64,000 nt of DNA, from assembly GCF_015461845.1 (NCBI RefSeq), contig NZ_JACOPW010000004.1, forward strand, positions 372,001 to 436,000, in the 5' to 3' direction. Origin of the DNA: Pseudomonas mucoides. Lineage in GTDB: Bacteria; Pseudomonadota; Gammaproteobacteria; Pseudomonadales; Pseudomonadaceae. Each line of letters starts with the position of its first letter. Within the stretch, counting starts at the first letter, position 1. Positions 26,697 to 36,264 of this stretch are shown here, in pieces. The notes beneath the pieces were generated by a model, which was not told the DNA's origin, did no database searches, and saw only the letters and a program-made list of their open reading frames with translations. Made by a program: the position numbers and the translations under genes.

Positions 26697-27341
26697 TCAG
26701 GCCCGCACGAACGGGTTCTCGCGCATTTCATCGCCCAGACGCGTGTCCGGACCATGCCCGGTGACCACGGTCGCTTCTTCGTCGAGGGTATACAGCCGCT
26801 GCTTGATCGACCGCACGATGGTCGCCTGATCGCCGCCCCACAAATCCGTGCGCCCTACCCCGCGTCGAAACAGCGTATCACCGGCAATCAGCAGCTTAGC
26901 CTCTGAAAACCAGAAGCTCATGGAACCTGGCGTATGCCCCGGTGTGTGGATCGCCACACCGCAACCGCAAGCCAGTTCTTCGTCATCGGCCAACCAGCGA
27001 TCCGGCGACGGAACCGGCGTATAAGGCACTCCGAACATCTGGCACTGCATTTCCAGGTTGTCCCAGAGAAACTGATCTTCTTTGTGCAGGTGCAACGTCG
27101 CGCCGGTTTTCTCCTTGAGCTGACCGGAGGCCAGGAAGTGATCCAGGTGCGCGTGGGTATGGATGATGCTGACCACCTTCAAGCCCAAGGCATCGAGGCG
27201 CGCCAGAATCAATTCATGATTGCCGCCCGGGTCGACCACGATCGCCTTTTTAGTGATCGGGTCGCCGATGATGGTGCAGTTGCACTGCAACGGGCCGACG
27301 GGGAAGGTTTCGCGGATCAGGGCGGGGTTTGTAACGGTCAT
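26697..27341 (-). CDS. MBL-fold metallo-hydrolase (glyoxalase II-like)
   Basis: 214 residues. Metal ligands are HTHAHLDHF, then His in GHTPGSMSFWF and Asp in LIAGDTLFRRGVGRTDL, and a late His in VVTGHGPDT. Similar to YcbL-type type II glyoxalases, but without the GloB C-terminal substrate domain, so the thioester substrate is uncertain. Divergent from the giant RTX gene. Confidence 0.88.
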   Translation of the reverse strand: MTVTNPALIRETFPVGPLQCNCTIIGDPITKKAIVVDPGGNHELILARLDALGLKVVSIIHTHAHLDHFLASGQLKEKTGATLHLHKEDQFLWDNLEMQCQMFGVPYTPVPSPDRWLADDEELACGCGVAIHTPGHTPGSMSFWFSEAKLLIAGDTLFRRGVGRTDLWGGDQATIVRSIKQRLYTLDEEATVVTGHGPDTRLGDEMRENPFVRA

Positions 27342-27552
27342 GGGAAATCGATGGCCTGTATTGGACAGAAGGCATTGAACATGGCTTCAGGATTCTACGC
27401 CACTCGCCGATACAGTTCTCCAGGCCAATTACTTGACGTCAGCAACAGAAAAGTAGTGGCCAGATGATGTCAACTGTACCGATTCTGGTGCAGAATTGTA
27501 CTTTTGTAGCGGCCGCATCCAGGAAGGGCCGCAGCGCACTCAGGAATTTCGC

Positions 27553-30500
27553 ATGCCCACTCCGACTGGTTCCACCTTAAGCTTTTATTCTTCGTTGACT
27601 GGCGTCAAACCCGTAGACAGTCTGCTCTCCGGAACTTACTGGCTAGGTTCGAGCTGGACCGTTGGAGGGTCGACGAACCTGAGCTACAGCTTCATCTCGG
27701 GCAGCAATTCCTACTTTGCTACCAACTACAGTGCCGACAATGAATACCTGGCAATGTATGAGCTGTCGCAGGACCAGCGTGGCGGCATTATCAGAGCGCT
27801 GAGCTCTTGGAGTGCGGTCGCCAATATCAAATTCACCCAGACCACCGACGATATCTCGAACGTCGGAGACCTGCGCTTTGGCGGCTATGCGCTGATGAAG
27901 GATCAGGCCGCTGCCTGGGCCTACACACCGTCCAATACGCCCAAGGGCGGGGATGTCTGGATCGGCGACCCAGCCAATGAGTTCCCGATCAATGGCTCCT
28001 ACGATTACATGACCTATATCCACGAGATCGGTCATGCCATCGGACTTAAACACCCCTTCTCGCCCAACTCGCTGAACACCACGATCCTGGACCCGTCGCT
28101 GGACGATGTCCGCTTCACCGTGATGAGCTACAACAATAACTACTCGTATCAGCCTACAACGCCGATGCTTCTGGACATTCTCGCGATCCAGGCACTGTAT
28201 GGGGCCAATACCCAGTGGCAATCCGGTGACAACGTTTATCGTTGGGAGAGCTACCAGAAGGTATTCGAAACCATCTGGGACTCCGGCGGTACCGATACGA
28301 TTGACGCCAGCAACCAGCTGAATTCGGTCAACCTCGACTTGAACGAGGGCGCGTTCAGTTCCATCGGTGTCTACTTTGAGAACAGCACCAGCGGGACCAC
28401 TTACATCTTCAACAGCGGTCTTGCGATTGCTTACGGTACGAAGATCGAAAACGCTATTGGCTCGACGTTCAACGATATTTTGAAAGGCAATGCCCTGGAC
28501 AACGTCCTGGATGGCCGCGAAGGCGCGGATACCATGTACGGTGGCGCGGGTAACGATACTTACTACGTCGACAATAAAAATGATGTGGTCGTTGAAACCG
28601 GTACGTCCGCCACGGAAATCGACTCGGTAATTTCGACGGTCAGCTACAACCTCACCTTCAGCCCCAACGTGGAAAACCTCACGTTGCTCACTAGCGGCAA
28701 CCTCAACGGGACCGGCAACGCTTCGAACAACGTGATCACGGGTAACGCCGGCAACAACGTTCTTGATGGCGATGCCGGCGCTGACACCCTGATTGGTGGC
28801 GCTGGCAACGACACCTACATCGTCGACAATGTGAACGACGTCGTCATCGAGACCAGCACTCTGGTCAGCGAAATCGACACCGTTCGCTCGTCGGCGACGT
28901 TCATGCTGGGCGCGAACCTGGAAAACCTCATCCTGACCGGCAATGCCAGCGTCAACGCCATTGGTAACGCACAGAACAACGTGCTCACAGGCAATGATGG
29001 CGACAACCAGTTGAATGGTGGCTTAGGGCTGGACACCATGATCGGTGGCAAGGGCAACGATGCCTATGCGGTGGATCAAGCGGGCGAATTGACGCTGGTC
29101 GTGGAAAACGCCAATGAAGGCAGCGACACCCTGCATGTCATCTACAACGCAACCGCCCAGGACAATCTTGTCGATCTGCGCGTGAGCAATCTGCAGAACG
29201 TCGAGAACGTATTGCTGTTGGGCACCGGCGCCTTTTCGGCGGTCGGCAACGACCTGAACAACGCCCTGACCGGCAACGGCTCGTCCAACACGCTTGACGG
29301 TGGACTGGGCAACGACACCCTTGATGGGGGCGCTGGCGCCGACACGATGATCGGCGGACTCGGTAACGACACCTATGTCGTGGACGACGTTGCGGATTCG
29401 GTGGTCGAAGCCGCCAACGAAGGCATCGACCTGGTCCAGAGCTCCATCGGGTATGCGCTGGGCGCCAATATCGAGAACGGCCAACTGGTAGGTACTGCCC
29501 AGGTCGACCTTACCGGTAACGATCTGAACAACCTCCTGACCGGTAACGCGGGCGCGAACATTCTCAACGGCATGGCCGGTGCCGACATCATGGACGGCGG
29601 GGCTGGCAACGACAGCTACTACGTCGACAACGTCGGTGACGTGGTCATCGAACGGGGCGCGTCCACCTCGGAAATCGACGCAGTCGCCGCCTCTATCGAC
29701 TACACCCTGGGCGCCAATGTCGAATACCTGACCCTGCTGGGCTCGGCCAATCTCAACGGCACCGGCAACATCCTGAACAACGTGATCACCGGGAATGCCG
29801 GCGACAACATCCTCGATGGTGGCGCCGGCGGCGACTACCTGGCGGGAGGGACGGGTAACGACACTTACCTGGTCGACAATGTCGGCGACGTGGTGGTGGA
29901 AACCAGTACCCTGGTCAGTGAAATCGACACTGTGCGCTCCTCCGTGACATTCACGCTGGGTGCAAACCTGGAAAACCTGACGCTCGTCGGCACGAACACC
30001 GGCCCCATCAACGCGTTCGGCAACAGCCAGAACAACGTGCTGACGGGCAACGATGCCGACAACCAGTTGAGCGGTGGCGGCGGTCTGGACACGATGATCG
30101 GCGGCAAGGGTGATGACGGTTACATCCTGGATCAGTCCGGTGAACTGGCGCTGGTTCAGGAAAACGCCGGAGAAGGCAGAGACTCGCTGTACGTCACCTA
30201 CAACGCGACCGCACAGGATTATGTGGTCGACCTCGGCTTGAGCAATCTGCAGAACGTCGAGGACGTCCTGATCCAGGGCAGCGGCGCATTCAGCGTGACC
30301 GGCAACGCCTTGAACAACGGCATGATCGGCAACAGTGGCGACAACCTGATAGACGGCGGCCTGGGCGCCGACTTCATGGCAGGCGGCACAGGCAACGACA
30401 CCTATGTCGTCGATAACATTGGCGACGTCGTCAGTGAAACCAGTACTGTCGCCGGCGAAATCGACACCGTGCGCTCCTCGGTCACCTATGTGCTCGGCGC

Positions 30501-33500
30501 CAACCTGGAAAACCTCACCCTCACCGGCACCGCCAACATCAACGGCGTCGGCAACACCCAGAACAACGTGCTGATTGGCAATGATGGCGACAATCAGCTC
30601 AACGGTGGCGCCGGACTGGACACACTGATCGGTGGCAAGGGTAACGATGACTACGGTATCGACCAGGTGGGAGAACTGGCCCGTGTTCAGGAAAATGCGA
30701 ACGAGGGGATCGACACGCTCTACATTGGCTACAACGCCGGCGACCCGAGGCTGTTCAGCAGCTATGTCGACCTGCTCGGTAATCTGCAGAACGTCGAAAA
30801 CATCATTGTGCAGGGCAGCGGGTCATTCAACCTGACGGGCAACAGCCTGAACAACGCCCTGACCGGCAACGCCGACAACAACGTGCTCGACGGCGGCACC
30901 GGCGCCGACACCCTGGACGGCGGCGCCGGCAACGACACCTACTACGTCGACAACGTCGGTGACGTGGTGATCGAGCGCGGCACTTCAACCTCGGAAATCG
31001 ATACCGTCAACGCCACGCTCAGCTACACCCTGGGTGCCAACGTTGAAAACCTGAACCTGCTGGGCGTCGGTGACATCAACGGTACAGGCAACGCCCTGAA
31101 CAACCGTATCACCGGCAACAACGAAGACAACATCCTGGACGGTGGCGTGGGTGCCGACTTCATGGCGGGCGGTCGCGGCGACGACACCTATATCGTCGAC
31201 AACGTCGGCGATGTCATCAGCGAAACCAGTGAAGTGAATTTCGAAATCGACAGCGTTTTCGCCTCGGTCACTTACACCCTGAGTGCCAACCTGGAAAACC
31301 TGACCCTGACTGGCACCGACAACATCAATGCTATCGGCAACGCCCGGAACAACGTGTTGATCGGCAACGATGGCGACAACCAGCTCAACGGCGGTCTGGG
31401 TCTGGACACCATGAGCGGTGGCAAGGGCAACGATGCCTACGCGCTCGACCAGGTCGGCGAACTGACGCGGATTCAGGAAAACGCCGGGGAAGGCAATGAC
31501 TCGCTGTACGTGGTCTACAACGCAGACCAAGGCAACGCCATCAACCTGGGCGTGAGCAATCTGCAGAACGTCGAGAATATTCTGCTGCTGGGCACCGGCG
31601 CATTCAACCTCACCGGCAACAGCCTGAACAACACCTTGACCGGCAACGCCGACAACAACGTGCTCGACGGCGGCACCGGCGCCGACACCCTGGACGGCGG
31701 CGCCGGCAACGACACCTACTACGTCGACAACGCCGCTGACGTGGTGATCGAGCGCGGCACTTCGATCTCTGAAATCGACACCGTCGCCGCGTCGATCGAT
31801 TACACCCTGGGCGCCAACCTCGAATACCTGACGCTGCTGGGCTCGGCCAACCTCAACGGCACCGGCAACGCTTCGAACAACGTGATCCTGGGCAATGCCG
31901 GCAACAACATCATCGACGGCGGCGTGGGGGGCGACTATCTGGCCGGCGGCGCGGGCAACGACACCTACATCGTCGACAACAGCGGCGACGTGGTGGTGGA
32001 AACCAGCACCCTGGTCAGCGAAATCGACACCGTGCGCTCCTCGGTCACCTACGTGCTCGGCGCCAACCTGGAAAACCTGACCCTCACCGGCTCCGCCAAC
32101 ATCAACGGTGTCGGCAACGCCCAGAACAACGTGTTGATCGGCAACGACGGCAGCAACCAGCTCAATGGCGGCCTGGGTCTGGACACCATGAGCGGCGGCA
32201 AGGGCGACGATTTCTACGCCGTGGACCAGGCCGGTGAACTGGCGCTGATCCAGGAAAACGCCGGCGAAGGCAAAGACGCGCTGTACGTGATCTTCGACGC
32301 GACCGCCCAGGACCATGCCATCGACCTGAGCCTGAGCAATCTGCAAAACGTCGAAGACGTGCTGCTGCTGAGCAACGGCGCATTCAACCTCACCGGCAAC
32401 AGCCTGAACAACACCCTGACCGGCAACGCCGACAACAACGTGCTCGACGGCGGCACCGGCGCCGACACCCTGACGGGCGGCGCGGGCAACGACACCTACA
32501 TCGTCGACAACAGCGGCGACGTGGTGTTGGAAACCAGCACCCTGGCCGGCGAAATCGACACCGTGCGCTCCTCGGTCACCTACGTGCTCGGCGCCAACCT
32601 GGAAAACCTGACCCTCACCGGCACCGACAACATCAACGGTGTCGGCAACGCCCAGAACAACGTGCTGATCGGCAACGATGGCGACAACCAGCTCAACGGA
32701 GGTCTGGGTCTGGACACCATGAGCGGCGGCAAAGGCAACGATGCCTACGCGCTCGACCAGGTCGGCGAACTGGCGCGGATTCAGGAAAACGCCGGGGAAG
32801 GCAATGACTCGCTGTACGTGGTCTACAACGCAGACCAAGGCAACGCCATCAACCTGGGCGTGAGCAATCTGCAGAACGTCGAGAATATTCTGCTGCTGGG
32901 CACCGGCGCATTCAACCTCACCGGCAACAGCCTGAACAACACCTTGACCGGCAACGCCGACAACAACGTGCTCGACGGCGGCACCGGCGCCGACACCCTG
33001 GACGGCGGCGCCGGCAACGACACCTACTACGTCGACAACGCCGCTGACGTGGTGATCGAGCGCGGCACTTCGACCTCGGAAATCGACACCGTCGCCGCGT
33101 CGATCGATTACACCCTGGGCGCCAACCTCGAATACCTGACGCTGCTGGGCTCGGCCAACCTCAACGGCACCGGCAACGCTTCGAACAACGTGATCCTGGG
33201 CAATGCCGGCAACAACATCATCGACGGCGGCGTGGGGGGCGACTATCTGGCCGGCGGCGCGGGCAACGACACCTACATCGTCGACAACAGCGGCGACGTC
33301 GTGGTGGAAACCAGCACCCTGGCCGGCGAAATCGATACCGTGCGCTCCTCGGTCACCTACGTGCTCGGCGCCAACCTGGAAAACCTGACCCTCACCGGCT
33401 CCGCCAACATCAACGGTGTCGGCAACGCCCAGAACAACGTGTTGATCGGCAACGACGGCAGCAACCAGCTCAATGGCGGCCTGGGTCTGGACACCATGAG

Positions 33501-36186
33501 CGGCGGCAAGGGCGACGATTTCTACGCCGTGGACCAGGCCGGTGAACTGGCGCTGATCCAGGAAAACGCCGGCGAAGGCAGAGACTCGCTGTACGTGATC
33601 TTCGACGCGACCGCCCAGGATCACGCCATCGACCTGAGCCTGAGCAATCTGCAAAACGTCGAAGACGTGCTGCTGCTGAGCAACGGCGCATTCAACCTCA
33701 CCGGCAACAGCCTGAACAACACCTTGACCGGCAACGCCGACAACAACGTGCTCGACGGCGGCACCGGCGCCGACACCCTGGACGGTGGCGCCGGCAACGA
33801 CACCTACTACGTCGACAACGTCGCTGACGTGGTGATCGAGCGCGGCACTTCGACCTCGGAGATCGACACCGTCGCCGCCTCGATCGACTACACCCTGGGG
33901 ACCAACCTCGAATACCTGACGCTGCTGGGCTCGGCCAACCTCAACGGCACCGGCAACGCTTCGAACAACGTGATCCTGGGCAATGCCGGCAACAACATCA
34001 TCGACGGCGGCGTGGGGGGCGACTATCTGGCCGGCGGCGCGGGCAACGACACCTACATCGTCGACAACAGCGGCGACGTGGTGGTGGAAACCAGCACCCT
34101 GGCCGGCGAAATCGACACCGTGCGCTCCTCGGTCACCTACGTGCTCGGCGCCAACCTGGAAAACCTGACCCTCACCGGCTCCGCCAACATCAACGGTGTC
34201 GGCAACGCCCAGAACAACGTGCTGATCGGCAACGACGGCAGCAACCAGCTCAATGGCGGCCTGGGTCTGGACACCATGAGCGGCGGCAAGGGCGACGATT
34301 TCTACGCCGTGGACCAGGCCGGTGAACTGGCGCTGATCCAGGAAAACGCCGGCGAAGGCAGAGACGCGCTGTACGTGATCTTCGACGCGACCGCCCAGGA
34401 TCACGCCATCGACCTGAGCCTGAGCAATCTGCAAAACGTCGAAGACGTGCTGCTGCTGAGCAACGGCGCATTCAACCTCACCGGCAACAGCCTGAACAAC
34501 ACCTTGACCGGCAACGCCGACAACAACGTGCTCGACGGCGGCACCGGTGCCGACACCCTGACGGGCGGTGCGGGCAACGACACCTACATCGTCGACAACA
34601 GCGGCGACGTCGTGGTGGAAACCAGTACCCTGGCCGGCGAAATCGACACCGTGCGCTCCTCGGTCACCTACGTGCTCGGCGCCAACCTGGAAAACCTGAC
34701 CCTCACCGGCTCCGGCAACATCAACGGTGTCGGCAACGCCCAGAACAACGTGCTGATCGGCAACGACGGCAGCAACCAGCTCAATGGCGGACTGGGTCTG
34801 GACACCATGAGCGGCGGCAAGGGCGACGATTTCTACGCCGTGGACCAGGCCGGTGAACTGGCGCTGATCCAGGAAAACGCCGGCGAAGGCAGAGACTCGC
34901 TGTACGTGATCTTCGACGCGACCGCCCAGAACCATGCCATCGACCTGAGCCTGAACAATCTGCAAAACGTCGAAGACGTGCTGCTGATGAGCAACGGCGC
35001 ATTCAACCTTACCGGCAACAGCCTGAACAACACCTTGACCGGCAACGCCGACAACAACGTGCTCGACGGCGGCACCGGCGCCGACACCCTGGACGGCGGC
35101 GCCGGCAACGACACCTACTACGTCGACAACGTCGCTGACGTGGTGATCGAGCGCGGCACTTCGACCTCGGAAATCGACACCGTCGCCGCCTCGATCGACT
35201 ACACCCTGGGAACCAACCTCGAATACCTGACGCTGCTCGGCTCGGCCAACCTCAACGGCACCGGCAACGCCTCGAACAACGTGATCCTGGGCAATGCCGG
35301 CAACAACATCATCGACGGCGGCGTGGGGGGCGACTATCTGGCCGGCGGCGCGGGCAACGACACCTACATCGTCGACAACAGCGGCGACGTGGTGGTGGAA
35401 ACCAGCACCCTGGCCGGCGAAATCGACACCGTGCGCTCCTCGGTTACCTACGTGCTCGGCGCCAACCTGGAGAACCTGACCCTCACCGGCTCCGCCAACA
35501 TCAACGGTGTCGGCAACGCCCAGAACAACGTGCTGATCGGCAACGACGGCAGCAACCAGCTCAACGGAGGTCTGGGTCTGGACACCATGAGCGGCGGCAA
35601 GGGCGACGATTTCTACGCCGTGGACCAGGCCGGTGAACTGGCGCTGATCCAGGAAAACGCCGGCGAAGGCAAAGACGCGCTGTACGTGATCTTCGACGCG
35701 ACCGCCCAGGACCATGCCATCGACCTGAGCCTGAGCAATCTGCAAAACGTCGAAGACGTGCTGCTGATGAGCAACGGCGCATTCAACCTTACCGGCAATA
35801 GCCTGAGCAACACCTTGACCGGGAATGCTGACAACAACATTTTGAACGGCGGCGCAGGTGCGGATTCCCTCACCGGCGGCGCAGGTGCTGACAAGTTCGT
35901 GTTCAGCAGCGTCAGCGACATGGGCACCGGTAGCAACCGCGACATCGTTACCGACTTCAGCACCTTGCAGGGCGACAAGATCGATCTGTCGCAGTTCGAT
36001 GCCAATCTGCAGCTCAACGGCTTCAACGGCTTTACCTTCATCGGTGCAGGCGATTTTACCGGCGCCGGGCAGCTGCGATTCGTTGATCACGTCCTGTCGG
36101 GTAACGTCAGCGGCAACGCGGGTGCCGACTTCGAAATCCAACTGGTCGGTGTAAACACCTTTAGCGCCAACGACTTGGTGGCGTGA
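27553..36186 (+). CDS. Giant RTX protein with serralysin-like M10 protease domain
   Basis: 2877 residues from MPTPTGSTLSFYSS, which follows an AGGA site; an upstream in-frame ATG would add 19. An N-terminal serralysin-type domain (about 20-240) has the zinc motif HEIGHAIGLKHP at 157-168 and the Met-turn MSY at 191. From about residue 330 come some 28 modules of 81-103 residues, each with GGxGxDxxx calcium nonapeptides and a VDN...ENLxLxG spacer. The end (about 2780-2877) is the M10 C-terminal type I secretion region, ending DFEIQLVGVNTFSANDLVA. No signal peptide, and no ABC/MFP/TolC exporter genes in this window. Likely secreted and calcium-folded; the role (protease, adhesin or both) is unknown. 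Confidence 0.9.
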   Translation: MPTPTGSTLSFYSSLTGVKPVDSLLSGTYWLGSSWTVGGSTNLSYSFISGSNSYFATNYSADNEYLAMYELSQDQRGGIIRALSSWSAVANIKFTQTTDDISNVGDLRFGGYALMKDQAAAWAYTPSNTPKGGDVWIGDPANEFPINGSYDYMTYIHEIGHAIGLKHPFSPNSLNTTILDPSLDDVRFTVMSYNNNYSYQPTTPMLLDILAIQALYGANTQWQSGDNVYRWESYQKVFETIWDSGGTDTIDASNQLNSVNLDLNEGAFSSIGVYFENSTSGTTYIFNSGLAIAYGTKIENAIGSTFNDILKGNALDNVLDGREGADTMYGGAGNDTYYVDNKNDVVVETGTSATEIDSVISTVSYNLTFSPNVENLTLLTSGNLNGTGNASNNVITGNAGNNVLDGDAGADTLIGGAGNDTYIVDNVNDVVIETSTLVSEIDTVRSSATFMLGANLENLILTGNASVNAIGNAQNNVLTGNDGDNQLNGGLGLDTMIGGKGNDAYAVDQAGELTLVVENANEGSDTLHVIYNATAQDNLVDLRVSNLQNVENVLLLGTGAFSAVGNDLNNALTGNGSSNTLDGGLGNDTLDGGAGADTMIGGLGNDTYVVDDVADSVVEAANEGIDLVQSSIGYALGANIENGQLVGTAQVDLTGNDLNNLLTGNAGANILNGMAGADIMDGGAGNDSYYVDNVGDVVIERGASTSEIDAVAASIDYTLGANVEYLTLLGSANLNGTGNILNNVITGNAGDNILDGGAGGDYLAGGTGNDTYLVDNVGDVVVETSTLVSEIDTVRSSVTFTLGANLENLTLVGTNTGPINAFGNSQNNVLTGNDADNQLSGGGGLDTMIGGKGDDGYILDQSGELALVQENAGEGRDSLYVTYNATAQDYVVDLGLSNLQNVEDVLIQGSGAFSVTGNALNNGMIGNSGDNLIDGGLGADFMAGGTGNDTYVVDNIGDVVSETSTVAGEIDTVRSSVTYVLGANLENLTLTGTANINGVGNTQNNVLIGNDGDNQLNGGAGLDTLIGGKGNDDYGIDQVGELARVQENANEGIDTLYIGYNAGDPRLFSSYVDLLGNLQNVENIIVQGSGSFNLTGNSLNNALTGNADNNVLDGGTGADTLDGGAGNDTYYVDNVGDVVIERGTSTSEIDTVNATLSYTLGANVENLNLLGVGDINGTGNALNNRITGNNEDNILDGGVGADFMAGGRGDDTYIVDNVGDVISETSEVNFEIDSVFASVTYTLSANLENLTLTGTDNINAIGNARNNVLIGNDGDNQLNGGLGLDTMSGGKGNDAYALDQVGELTRIQENAGEGNDSLYVVYNADQGNAINLGVSNLQNVENILLLGTGAFNLTGNSLNNTLTGNADNNVLDGGTGADTLDGGAGNDTYYVDNAADVVIERGTSISEIDTVAASIDYTLGANLEYLTLLGSANLNGTGNASNNVILGNAGNNIIDGGVGGDYLAGGAGNDTYIVDNSGDVVVETSTLVSEIDTVRSSVTYVLGANLENLTLTGSANINGVGNAQNNVLIGNDGSNQLNGGLGLDTMSGGKGDDFYAVDQAGELALIQENAGEGKDALYVIFDATAQDHAIDLSLSNLQNVEDVLLLSNGAFNLTGNSLNNTLTGNADNNVLDGGTGADTLTGGAGNDTYIVDNSGDVVLETSTLAGEIDTVRSSVTYVLGANLENLTLTGTDNINGVGNAQNNVLIGNDGDNQLNGGLGLDTMSGGKGNDAYALDQVGELARIQENAGEGNDSLYVVYNADQGNAINLGVSNLQNVENILLLGTGAFNLTGNSLNNTLTGNADNNVLDGGTGADTLDGGAGNDTYYVDNAADVVIERGTSTSEIDTVAASIDYTLGANLEYLTLLGSANLNGTGNASNNVILGNAGNNIIDGGVGGDYLAGGAGNDTYIVDNSGDVVVETSTLAGEIDTVRSSVTYVLGANLENLTLTGSANINGVGNAQNNVLIGNDGSNQLNGGLGLDTMSGGKGDDFYAVDQAGELALIQENAGEGRDSLYVIFDATAQDHAIDLSLSNLQNVEDVLLLSNGAFNLTGNSLNNTLTGNADNNVLDGGTGADTLDGGAGNDTYYVDNVADVVIERGTSTSEIDTVAASIDYTLGTNLEYLTLLGSANLNGTGNASNNVILGNAGNNIIDGGVGGDYLAGGAGNDTYIVDNSGDVVVETSTLAGEIDTVRSSVTYVLGANLENLTLTGSANINGVGNAQNNVLIGNDGSNQLNGGLGLDTMSGGKGDDFYAVDQAGELALIQENAGEGRDALYVIFDATAQDHAIDLSLSNLQNVEDVLLLSNGAFNLTGNSLNNTLTGNADNNVLDGGTGADTLTGGAGNDTYIVDNSGDVVVETSTLAGEIDTVRSSVTYVLGANLENLTLTGSGNINGVGNAQNNVLIGNDGSNQLNGGLGLDTMSGGKGDDFYAVDQAGELALIQENAGEGRDSLYVIFDATAQNHAIDLSLNNLQNVEDVLLMSNGAFNLTGNSLNNTLTGNADNNVLDGGTGADTLDGGAGNDTYYVDNVADVVIERGTSTSEIDTVAASIDYTLGTNLEYLTLLGSANLNGTGNASNNVILGNAGNNIIDGGVGGDYLAGGAGNDTYIVDNSGDVVVETSTLAGEIDTVRSSVTYVLGANLENLTLTGSANINGVGNAQNNVLIGNDGSNQLNGGLGLDTMSGGKGDDFYAVDQAGELALIQENAGEGKDALYVIFDATAQDHAIDLSLSNLQNVEDVLLMSNGAFNLTGNSLSNTLTGNADNNILNGGAGADSLTGGAGADKFVFSSVSDMGTGSNRDIVTDFSTLQGDKIDLSQFDANLQLNGFNGFTFIGAGDFTGAGQLRFVDHVLSGNVSGNAGADFEIQLVGVNTFSANDLVA
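28540..35874 (+). repeat. RTX module array, about 28 units
   Basis: Starts of the GGxGND/GGKGxD nonapeptide in successive modules: 28540, 28795, 29044, 29353, 29596, 29845, 30100, 30382, 30631, 30919, 31168, 31417, 31696, 31945, 32194, 32476, 32725, 33004, 33253, 33502, 33784, 34033, 34282, 34564, 34813, 35095, 35344, 35593; a terminal partial unit begins at 35875. Three module kinds recur: A (DTYYVDN...ASIDYTLG), B (DTYIVDN...RSSVTYVLG) and C (xYAVDQAGEL...LSNLQNVE). Modules before about 31 kb are clearly diverged; later ones are nearly identical. Confidence 0.9.
31417..35874 (+). repeat. Homogenised higher-order block of RTX modules
   Basis: From 31417 the order is C'-A-B-C-B-C'-A-B-C-A-B-C-B-C-A-B-C. 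A and B are each 249 bp; C is 282 bp, and C' (QGNAINLG variant) is 279 bp. The compound periods are therefore 780 bp (ABC), 531 or 528 bp (BC) and 1308 bp (C'ABCB). Copies differ at only a few bases by eye, for example the B modules at 31945, 33253 and 34033. This points to recent duplication or gene conversion and is a risk for short-read assembly. Confidence 0.85.
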
Positions 36187-36208
36187 CGGTTTTACCCGCC
36201 TGAACAAA

Positions 36209-36243
36209 CAAAACGCCCCGACTGGTTCGGGGCGTTTTGTTTT
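36209..36243. terminator. Bidirectional terminator RTX gene / LuxR regulator
   Basis: AAAACGCCCCGA pairs with TCGGGGCGTTTT, with flanking A and T runs. It lies between the convergent genes. Confidence 0.85.
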
Positions 36244-36264
36244 CTCGGCACTGCGTTTTTCCTG

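Noticed and set aside
31417..35874. Regular near-identical repeats resembling an array
   Set aside because: Not CRISPR: units are 249-282 bp, in frame, and encode RTX modules; there are no short repeats with unique spacers.
30985..36207. A 1740-codon open frame antisense to the RTX gene
   Set aside because: Its sequence (VVLGVADTVDVGGAGEGQV repeats) is the complement of the repeat units. A stop-free antisense frame in one module is simply copied with it, so length is no evidence for coding. It has no ribosome-binding site or recognisable domain.
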